Source: Fulvia fulva (lineage: Eukaryota > Ascomycota > Dothideomycetes > Mycosphaerellales > Mycosphaerellaceae). From it: a stretch of 64,000 nucleotides of DNA. Both the position numbers and the translations under genes were made by a program. Below the pieces are notes generated by a model. It saw only the letters and a program-made list of their open reading frames with translations. It had not been told where the DNA came from and ran no database searches. Below, one piece after another: positions 43,814 to 54,000 of the stretch; position 1 is the first letter of the stretch; each line of letters begins with the position of its first letter. The DNA is taken from assembly GCF_020509005.1 (NCBI RefSeq), contig NC_063012.1, positions 5,456,001-5,520,000 of the forward strand. The letters are read 5' to 3'.

Positions 43814-45164
43814 GATGCTGCTTGTGTCTGTTGTCTGTTGCAAAGATAGAGTCGTGTTTGATTGGACTTCTGTTGGGTGAGATGGGGATCTGGTGATTTG
43901 GTGGTGTGGTGGTGTGGTGGTTCAAGAGTGTCCGAGTGAGGTGGTAGGTTGACTCGCTTTAAAAGCGTGGACTCAGGGAGGTTATAAGGTGAGAAGTGAG
44001 GGAGAGGAACTTTGTCGCGCCTACTGTGAATAGCGTGTCGCATTATTGACGACTTGTTGAACAGGCACAGGAACAATTGCAGGGAGGCTTCCACAAGAAT
44101 CAGCAAACATGCTCAGCCCTCGTCCTTCCATGCAGTCAGCAACGTGGTCGCTTGGCTATTCATGAAGCGGCTGGAGCAGTGCATATGCCAGGTGGCCGCA
44201 AGAAGGGCGGAGGCGTTTCGGCAACAGCGTGTAGAGAGGAGGATGGTGATGGTATGTGGTGAGAACGAGAAAGCGATGGTCTGTGACGAAACAGTTTCAC
44301 AGCAGGAGTCACACCGACCAATCACAGCCAGCAATGGGAACTGTGGACTTCTTATACCATACCCAACCAGTGTGTCGTCTCGCTGGAGCACGTCTGTCGA
44401 ACGCATCGTGGTCCTACTTGCACTAGCAGGTACCTTTCGTCTAAAAGTGTCTGTTGACTTGAGGGAGAAGTGGTCACGTGAAGTCGATGCAGCGTCTTTC
44501 ATTTGGCGTCGTCTACTTGGCTCCTTCGCCGCGCTGCATGGTGCTTTGGTTGTTACAAGCACGTCAGATTGAGGAGCACAGGCGATGGAGGCTGCTGTCC
44601 AGCATAGGCATGTTGACAAACGAGGAGTACATCGAGGTGAGGGTGCAGGTGCAGCGTGCAGGTACTGTACGAGAGCAGCATCCTGACAACCACTATATCG
44701 ATCGCGAAGCATGCTCCTCCTGCTGAGATCAGGTGTGGCCCCGGCTCAACCATTGCCATTGCCATTGCCATGCGGGAAATCGCTGTCACAGCAAGATTGA
44801 TGAGTGCCGACAACAAGTTCCCGTCTTGACCACGATACCCAGCGTCCTGGTTTGCGTTTGCCGGCGTTACATGAAGCCATGCCAAGCATACGCAGTCTGG
44901 TGATGCACATGCAGATGCCATCTCATCAGTCTCTCTCCAAGTGATGTGCAGGTAAGCGACGGGGGTGCCTTAGGGGGTTACGGCTTAAGGGCACAGGGTT
45001 TCGAGCAGACTTGTGCCTGGCAGCTGCAGATCGCGCCATGCACAGATCACCATGCTTGCAAGCGACGCCTCGCCATGGCCCATGGGCAGTCAACGTGAGG
45101 ACTTGCAGATTAGCATGTGACGTTCTTATCCGAACACACCGCCGGCTTGGCGCTCAGCTTTATA
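43814..45164. other. Right edge of gene island, no gene recognised
   Basis: This contains the upstream region of the secreted-protein gene, with a TGGTGG-type simple repeat at about 43901-43922 and a CCATTG repeat at 44752-44773. A 172-codon frame at 44054-44572 begins with TTG and is opposed by another at 44113-44712; neither resembles a known protein. Confidence 0.5.
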
Positions 45165-48100
45165 TTTAGATTTTTCTTAGGTAGCTTTCCTGTATCTCAG
45201 ATTCACACTCGCCAAGGTTCTCACTTCTAGTAGCTTCCCTTCCTTTTAGCCTTTCTATTAGGTTAAATTAGCCTATAAGTAAATCTCCTAATCTATAAGT
45301 CTCTAACTTACGCCTTAGTCGGACCTTGGTACTAAAGCTAAGCGAGGTAACCTTACTAACCTTATCTTAGCTCCTACGAACGGGGCGGGCTACTTAAACC
45401 TTTAGTATAGAGGATACTAACTAACACCCTAATTAAGGCGGTTATTACCTACCGGATTAGTAAGGTTTCGCTACTTATCTAGTCGGAGAGGGCCTAGCCT
45501 ATAGTCGCGCCCTAGGCGACAACTACGCGGCTTAGCCTACTAGCCTAAACGATACCTTTAGGGCCACTTAGGCTATACCCCTAGCTACTCGGTCGTACCG
45601 CCGCCCTAACCGCGATAGCGACGCGGAGATAGATAGGGCGGACTACCTAGATAAAGATAACTTCGGCCTATATAACGAGCTAGCTAGTAGAGGCAAGGCG
45701 CCTAGGATAGGGGATCCCCCTATTCTAAAGTCTAACGCTTAGAACGACAAGTGCCTTAACTAGATATCGTCTATTAGAGCCTAGATTAGCCTAAATAAGA
45801 AATAGATTATTAAACGACGCCTTTCCGACCTAGAGAAACTAGAGCTCGTTAGTAGCTTTATCGGTAGCGACTTTAACTAGTTATAGTTTAAAGCTATCGA
45901 AGAAACGCGCCTAAAACCCCCTTATCTTAGGCACGGCGATTTCGACGACATAATTACGTAGATCTCTAACTTTATAGTCGACCTAGACTATTAGGAGTAG
46001 ATCTAGCGTAAGTAGGAGACTACCCGTTAAACTAGGAGTATTAGGACCTTTATTAGGTTGCTTAGGCTAACTAGGAGCCGTATAACTTCCCTACTAGATA
46101 ACTTTACCTACCTACGTAAGTTTTTAGCCGGCCTAAAGCCCGATATACTAGCTAAACTAGACAATCGTAACTTCCGAGCGACTAATACGAATATCCGCGT
46201 CTACTTCTAGTAGGCTATTACAGCCGACTAGCGACTCTATCTTAGCCGCGGAAGAGACTAGAAGCTAGCCGTAATAATATTAGCCGTCGAGAAGTTTATA
46301 GACGGGGACACTAAAGCCTTTATAGCTCTCCGGAGCGACTTAGGTAGCTCGGCGCGCGGTAGAGGCCGCGGCGGACGTAGACGCGGGCGAGGTAATCGTA
46401 GAGGCCCCTCCGGGCGCTTAGACGAATACTATAACTATAGTAAGATAGGCCACTTCGCGCGCGACTGCTCTAAGCCAAAAAAAATAGAGCCTAAGACGTC
46501 TTAATCGAGGCAGACGTACTTAGGATTATTAGACGTCTCTATACCCCTACCTAGAGAATCCTACTAGGATAGGACGACCCTAGCTACTAAGGGTAAGGCT
46601 TAGTAGACATAAGTAGAAGAGGATAGAGCATTATCTTTATCTAAAGAACCTAAGTCGGAGACTAAAGAGGAGGTCGACTATACGATAGAGAGGCTAATAG
46701 CGATAGGCGGAGGGCTCTTTACTATCGATGCCCGCTTAGGACCTAGTTAGGTTCGGGCTAAGGTTACCCTAGACTACGTAGCCTCTAAAGTATACCTCTT
46801 AGCCCGAAAATCGAAGCAACTCCCCCGATCGCTTTTTAGGGACTTGCCGCTAGTAAGGATCGTCCTCCTAAACGGTAAGGAGATCATTTCTACTTAGGGT
46901 ATCCTTCTACTATATTAGATTAGTACCTAGTAGGACATAGTCCCCGCTAGAGTTATCGATATAGAAGGATTTGACCTTATCCTAGGCCTTAAGTAGTTCT
47001 AGGAAGTCAACCCTAACGTAAACTAGTAGTCTAGCTCTACTAGACTACGGGACCGGCGTAGCCGGTACTATACGATTAGGTCGTACTCTAAGGTGTTCGA
47101 CCTAAAGGACGACGAAGGCGAGCTAGAAATGTTTAACTCTATATATTTAGTAGACTTCGCTATACGATACGAAGGACCCTAGCTCTTCTACTCGCTTAGG
47201 CGACTCCCCGATAATGCCCTAGTTAATATCGACTTCGAGGAGCACGGCTTAGATAAGGTATACGAACGCCTTATAGCTATAGTAGAGGACCTAGACGACG
47301 AGTCTTAGCCACCGTAGGTAGGTAACTAGGTCTTCTAGACGTTAGTTGATCTCTTCCTAGAGATCTAGAGAGCTTAGCTCCCGGCTAGACTCCTACGGAA
47401 GAGAGCTTTCGACTATACTATCCCTACTAGTAACGCTCGACCTATTAACTAGCCCGTATACCGTTTAAACCCGGGTTAGCTTCGAGAACAGGCTCGCTAG
47501 ATCTAGATACTCCTTGATCGCGGACTAATTAAGGTCTCGTCCTTACCCTAGGGATCCCTAGTCCTCTTTATCCCTAAGCTAGACGGCTAGTAGCGTATAT
47601 ATATCGACTATCGCGCCCTAAACGCCGTAACTACTAAAAACGGCTTCCCCCTCCTACGTATCTAGGAGTGCCTAGACACGGTCGCGAAGGCTAAATACTT
47701 TAGTAAACTAGACCTAGTCTTAGGGTACTAGTAGCTACTAATCGACTTAGTCGATACGTATAAGACTACGTTTAATACTAGGGATAGGAAGTACGAGCTC
47801 CTCGTTATACCCTTTAGGCTAACAAACGCCCTAGCCTTGTTTTAGTCTATAATAAACGAGATCCTAAGAGATCTGCTTTAGAAGAAGGTCGTCGTGTACC
47901 TCGACGACATCCTAGTCTTCTTAGACTCTAAGGAATAGTACGAAAAAGACCTAAAGGAGGTCTTCGACCGCCTAAAGAAAGCTAAACTATTCTACTCCAC
48001 TAAGAAGTACGACATTAGAGTCAAGTCAGTCACCTTCTATAGGTATTAGATCGAGAAGAATTCGATTAGGCTACTATAAGACAAGATCGACGCGATTAAT

Positions 48101-48502
48101 AGTTAGCCTACGCCTACTAATATATAGTAGAACAGGCAGTTCCTTAGCCTCGTAGGCTACTACCGCCGCTTTATTAAGGGCTTCGCGAAACTCGTAGTAC
48201 CCCTCTTAGATCTTCTTAAGGAAAGTAACGAGTCCCTTAGGCGGAAAAAGCGTCGCCTAGTACGATAGAACGCCTAGTACGTATACGCTTTTAAGAGCCT
48301 AAAGCTCGCGCTAACCTTAGGGCCTATACTAATCCCGCCTAACCCTAAGAAGCCCTTTACGATTAAGACTAATATATCTAAATAGGCTATAGGCGCTACT
48401 CTCTATTAAATAGGAGCTAACAACTAGCTACACCCTATAGTCTTCTCTAGAAGGAAGCTTTAGGGAGCCGAGCTAAATTACCTAGTTCACGAAAAGGAGG
48501 GC
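45165..48502 (+). mobile_element. Gypsy-C: RIP-degraded Ty3/gypsy, truncated in RNase H
   Basis: A TA-rich leader (45165 to about 45450) may include a 5' LTR, but no partner exists to define it. Gag follows (about 45500-46500), ending in a zinc knuckle at 46427-46468. Then come a protease region and RT: about 47455 PxYRLNP, 47587-47625 [14 protein letters not shown], the catalytic YLDD at 47897-47908 and YYRRFIKGFAKL near 48160. RNase H begins near 48340 and the element stops at the gypsy-A LTR (48503). Stops appear throughout. It differs in sequence from gypsy-A and gypsy-B. Confidence 0.87.
46427..46468 (+). other. Gag zinc knuckle with two zinc-binding Cys turned to Tyr
   Basis: The segment reads Y-x2-Y-x4-H-x4-C where CCHC knuckles have C-x2-C-x4-H-x4-C. 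TGC to TAC and TGT to TAT are G-to-A changes in TpG, the RIP context. The last Cys (TGC at 46466-46468) survived. Confidence 0.8.
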
Positions 48503-48686
48503 TATAAAGGCGCGCGTACTATAGGGTCCGAATGAGATAGTTGTTGTTCTACGAAGCTACGAAAGAGGAGCGCGAGGCGCGGCGAAGTTATAAAGCAAAG
48601 CTAAGCCGCGCTAACCCGATATAGAAGGTCCGCGGTTTAGCCGGGCCGACGTAGCTATAGTAAGGGGTCGCGGGCTGCCCGTAATA
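48503..48686 (-). repeat. Gypsy-A 3' LTR, copy 3
   Basis: Fourth occurrence of the 184-bp LTR, with left terminus TATAAAGG and right terminus GTAATA. It directly abuts truncated gypsy-C on its left. Confidence 0.93.
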
Positions 48687-50261
48687 GTACCCCCCCTCCT
48701 AAAACACACCTTAGTCCTCTAAGCGTTATCCACCTTATAAGGCCACTTGCCTATCGAGCTCTATAATCGCGCGAACGCCGAATTATCCTCTAGTACCCTA
48801 TCGTTATCCGATAACATCGCATTTGCTCTATTAAGACTATCCTCGACCGGCTTCCTTCGAGAAACATATTACCTAGTTAGCTAGCTTACCCTAGATCTAA
48901 GTCTGTCTTCGGCTCGTACTCGCGTATAATCCTTATAACCAAAGTTAGGTATTATTATAGACTCTATAGGCTCTACTCGAGTATCGAATATATACGGAGT
49001 AGATTCTATTAGAGGTAAGGCTCGAGGCGACTTATTCGTAACGGTGTCTTTCGGAATGACCCTGATCGAGTTGGGCCCGAGCATCTTAGTAGCTAGTAGG
49101 CACTAGTTAGATAGAGCTACGAAGCCTATAGGCGTAGACAACTCCGGCCGGTTATAGTAAAAGTCTGTAATAGCGGCGGCTACGTATTCAAATATGTCCT
49201 CTATAGGTTACTAGGTCTTACTATCCTCCTCGTTCTAATATCTAGCCTATTTCACCTTATACTATATATCTACTTTACGCTTGTGCCCCTTCTTTACCTT
49301 ACCTACCCGCTTACGGGTATATATATTAAGGATCTTTTCTACCTCGTATATATACGTAGGTACTACTACTATATCGGCTACTATATTAGCCTCGGTAGTG
49401 TTAGGTTCGATAGTTATCGGTAGTAGCGGCGCTAGATACTACCCTTTAAGTAGTAGGAAATCGCGGTGGTCGGCTCGTTATAGTAGTAAGGTATAGAAGC
49501 AGTTATTAAGTCCTACTAGAGCGTCTAATAGTTTTAGTCGATAAGAGAGTCTAGCCGGCATAACTTCCGTGATCTAGTAAGGGCCGGCATATCTCCTGTC
49601 TAGCTTCTTAGATAGTCGAGTCGTACGGATGTTCTTAGTACTAAGATACACCTAATTACCTACCTTATAGTCTAGAGGAATGCTTCGGTAGCGGTTTGCT
49701 ACCTCTACTTAGAGAGCTTATAACATTCGTATATTCTCTTAAAGGTACCTATAAAGCTCGTAAATTCGACGTATAAAGGTTTCTGCTAATCGCGTATCTA
49801 GTCGCTAGAGAGTAGTTAGTCCTCCCTCCTTTCTAGCGTTTAGGTCAACTCGCTCTATAAACTTAGGGTTGTAGCCTAAGGTAGCGTAGAACGGCGATAT
49901 ACTAGTAGTCTTAGATAGGTAATTATTGATCGCAAACTAAGTAAGGCATAGCTATTCTACCTAGTCATCCTATACCTTATTAGTAAATATACGGAGATAC
50001 TGTTCTATCGCCTAGTTAGTACGTTCTGACTATCTATTAGTTTCTAGGTAATACGAAGAACTTAGCTTACGATTTATACGGAGCATCTTATAGAGTTTCT
50101 TCTAGAAGGTAGTAACCTACTACTTACTACGGTCTAATATAATAGTATTAGGAAACCCGCGCCGATAGAACATATATTTAAGGAAAAGCCTTGCCGTATT
50201 CTATACTGTTATTACGCTAATAGGGATTAGCTCGACTTCCTTAGTAAGCCTATTAGTGACG

Positions 50262-50266
50262 GTTAT
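50262..50266. repeat. Target-site duplication, left copy (GTTAT)
   Basis: GTTAT precedes the copia 5' LTR and is repeated at 55804-55808 after the 3' LTR. The unoccupied site in gypsy-A copy 2 (9484-9488) has it once. Confidence 0.95.
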
Positions 50267-50500
50267 TGTTGAGAACATACAGGCCGCAGGACAAGCATGT
50301 AGGTGTGGGTGTGTCATGTGATTAGATCACGTGACTAGGGTTTGCCAGCCTATAGGCTGGCCAACATCCGGACACCTAGCATCTACCTACACCAACACCG
50401 GCGATACTGTATGTAGATACACGCTATCCCATTGGGTCCTTCTTCGTCTTTGGTGTGATCCGCCGTCTTCCACTGCTGCGCAACTCGTACCTGTTTAACA
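50267..50500 (+). repeat. Copia 5' LTR
   Basis: 234 bp, TGTTGAGAAC...TTTAACA. It differs from the 3' LTR only at 50478 (G here, A at 55781). It contains an 18-bp perfect palindrome (50344-50361) and TCACGTGA (50327-50334) within a 23-nt near-perfect hairpin (50313-50335). Confidence 0.97.
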
Positions 50501-50512
50501 GGTTATGAGCCC
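50501..50512 (+). promoter_or_regulatory. Primer-binding site for an initiator-tRNA half molecule
   Basis: GGTTATGAGCCC starts right after the LTR. Its complement, GGGCTCATAACC, is the anticodon stem-loop of eukaryotic initiator tRNA-Met (CAT anticodon) and not the 3' acceptor end. This is the half-tRNA priming known for Drosophila copia and yeast Ty5. Confidence 0.82.
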
Positions 50513-51007
50513 GGGTTAGCAACTCGGTGTTTCACCCTCGACAAAGTCGTATTGGAGTTATTCCTCTTCAGAACAAAAGGAAGGCAGACTGGAGGCCGCA
50601 CCCGCATTGCACAGGAAGCTACAGCCGCGCTGTAGGTGCATATAAGACGTGAAAGAGCCTAGTGAGGCACTGTCAGACTCCGAGTCAGGGAGCCTGTGCC
50701 AATACCTCAGACAAGTGGGCGAGCTTACTGAGAAGAGTCGCTCTCCGGACATCGCGTTCGCATCGACTAACTGTTCCATCTGAGAGAGCCGCAGTGTCTC
50801 AGAAACCCCCTCTGCTGAGAGAGTTACGCTACAGTGTCTCAGCACCAACACGATCCTTACCGACCGACTTTCCTCCTCTTCCCGGCGGATAGCCATCCTC
50901 TCCGCTATCAACCTCGCGTTCGGTTTATCCCATTTCGATCCGATCGCGTACGACCGAATACATCCTTTTACCTGAGGGCAGCCAACCTGTCCCTCAACTT
51001 ACAAAAA

Positions 51008-54000
51008 ATGGAGAACGAGACTGGGTTTATAAGAAAGAGAGCAGCACCTCTTCTGACAAGAGAGAACCACGAAACATGGTTCAAGCTGATGAGAATACAC
51101 CTGGTATCAAAGCAGGTTGACTGGGTCCTCGAAGACATCATCACGGACATTCCCGCTGCAACCCCATCTATAGCGACACCCTCTACATCATCGGAGTCAT
51201 CCCTTCCTTTGGATCAAGCGATAAGGAAGGCATCGTACAGACGGCACAATGCAACGGCCCTGTATGAGATGTACATCTGTCTGTCGACAGATGACCAAGA
51301 GATGACATACGAGATCCGGCATGCGAAGGAGTTGTGGGAATGGGCTGAAGCTAAATATAAGAGAAGACTTCTCGCTACTGGAAGAAGTTTGCTTCAGCAA
51401 TACACCAATTTCGTGATGACAGAAGACCAGTCTATAGATGACGCCTGGCAGGAGCTTAGCTCAATTGCAAGGAGGGCTGTTTCAATCTCGCCTCAGTTCC
51501 AAGACATCAAGACTGAGGACAGAAAGATCCAGCAACTCTTAGCAGCTCTGCCAGACTCATTTGGCTCAATTCGCGATGCAATTGATGCCCAGGTGAATCT
51601 CTCACCACAAGACATTCTTGCAATTCTTGGGGAGAAGCAAGAATCAATGATTCATCAAGGGACAGCCATGTTCGCTAAGAAGGGTTTCCAGGGCAAGCTC
51701 ACGTGCCATCTCTGCGGTGGTGACCATTTTATGAGCAAGTGCCCACACCTTTCTGCAGCTCAGCAGGCTGTTAGGAACAAGGACAAACTAGCTAGGGTTA
51801 CCTACCCTGCTAAGAGACAACCGTCACCACCTCGTAGGAGGTCATCATCACCAAACCTTCGTGATGTCCTCAAGGTGATGACGGACCTTGCAAAGCAGAT
51901 GAAGGAGAGCCGCAAGCCAAAGGCCTCCTCTAGTAAGCCTGCAAGGGCCCATGCGACCCAGGAAGACGCATCAGACCCTGAGATACCATCAGAAGATGAT
52001 GATGTTGATGAGGTTGCCCATTCCACTGTGGAAGCCAAAGGCAAGTACCCCTCGTCCGAGTGGTTGCTTGACTCTTGTGCATCATCACATATGACTGACC
52101 AAGATTCACTATTCAGGACACTGAAGCCTCTTCAAAAGAGGAAGTGGATCAAGGTTGGGGGTGGCTATCTACAAGCTACACATATGGGAAGTGCAGTAAT
52201 GGGTGGTCCTTCTGGAAAGCAAATTGTCTTAGAAAATGTCCTGTTTGTTCCTGGCCTTGGAGTTAGTCTTGTTTCGTGGAATCAGTTCAGCCAACAGTTT
52301 GCTGTCCAACCACCCAGTTTCACCCTAAAATCCTTGTCTGGTAAACCCGTTGTCCAGACCAAACTTCGAGGAGGAGTACCGTTTATCCACTCGATCTCGG
52401 AAATTCTTGAGCCACAGCATGCTGGCATACTCTCTCAAGAACGTGACGGTACCGCTATGGCTAACACTGAGTCCGAAGATCAGTGGGAGCTATGGCATAG
52501 AAGATGTGCACACCTTGGCAAGGGACTGCTAAGAAACCTGCATAGAGTCACTGACAAGAAAGATCCCATTCCTGTTCCTTCTGAACACCAGAATTGCAAG
52601 GTCTGCTCCCTTGCAAACATGAGGAAGTTCAAAGGACCTGCCACAGAGAGGAAAGGGGAGAGGCTGGCCCTCATCTCCATTGACATCTGTGGGCCTTTTC
52701 AGGGCGCAGTCTCTAGGCTAGGATACAAATATTGGCTTGAGATTGTAGACAACTTCTCTAGGAAGAAGTGGGTAATCCCTTTGAAGGCCAGGAGCGACGC
52801 TCCTGCAGCCCTACGGGATTGGAAGGTCCAGGCAGAACGGCAGTCAAGGTGCTTTCTGTCTGCGATCCGCAGTGATGGTGCAAAGGAAATTCTCGCCTTG
52901 CTAAAAGAGTGGGAGAAGGAGTTTGGCACTCAGATGGACACAACTGATGCCTACAACTCTCTTCAAAATGGACCTGTGGAAAGGTCAATTCAAGCCTCTG
53001 AGAACACAGTCCGGGCTATGCTTGAAGACTCTGGCATGCCAGTTGAGTTCTGGCCAGAAGCTTTGCAAGCACAGACTGTGATCAGAAACAGACTGCCTAA
53101 TGGTCCGATCATTGATGGTATTGCTCTTTCACCAGAAGAAGCCTTTACTGGCCAAGTACCGTCAGTCGACCATTTCCGCGTCTGGGGATGCAAAGCTGTG
53201 GTCTATGTAGACCCAAGAGCCCAACCTCAAGGCTTGAGGAGAGACAAGTTGATGAACCGAGGAAAAGAAGCCGTGTTTGTGGGCTACTCAGAAAACACCA
53301 CAAAACAATGGCTGTTCTGGGATCCCGACATGAAAGCAATAAAAGCGCATAGTCACGTCGACTGGTTTGAGAATGAGAAGGGGGGAGATATGGATCTTGG
53401 TATCACCTTCACTAACCAGCCGAGTCGAGCGCCACAGCGCAATCCTGTTGGGAGGAAGCCCTTTGGGGCGAAATTTTCCGATAGGGGATTATCAGAGACA
53501 CCGTTACGAAGGCCAGGAGAAAATATTGAGGCGGTTTCAACACTGTCGAAGGCCGATAACGGTGGATCTGTACAGAACCTACCCAAGTCATCAACACCAC
53601 AGCAACCGCTGTTTGTGCAACTTCCCCCTCCCCCAAAGGACATTGGGGAATACCAGAAGTTTGGAGATCAGGGTACTCCAATGAAAGAAAAAGAAGATGT
53701 CGTTCAGTTCGACCCATCCGAACACCTAGCGCCACCTCAGGTTGCAGGCAACAAGAGGTCAAGGGGGGACGGAGATGATAACTCTGAAGAGCATGAGGCT
53801 AAACACCATAAGGCTCTTATCGCCCAGATGTTCCATCTAGACCCTACAATGAGCTGGGTAGAGGAGATTCTGAACGACGTGGAAGAACATGCATTTGCTG
53901 CTGTTGGGCAGGCCATAGCCTATCAGCAGGAAGTGCCAATCCCAAAGTCCTATAAGGCAGCCGTAGGAGACCCCGAATGGGGACATATGTGGAGAGAGGC

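Noticed and set aside
43900..43925. TGGTGG repeat as a telomere-like or regulatory array
   Set aside because: Only about 20 bp in the 5' flank of the secreted-protein gene; an ordinary simple repeat.
44054..44712. Frames of 172 and 199 codons on opposite strands
   Set aside because: They overlap each other, the plus one starts at TTG, and neither has a recognisable product.
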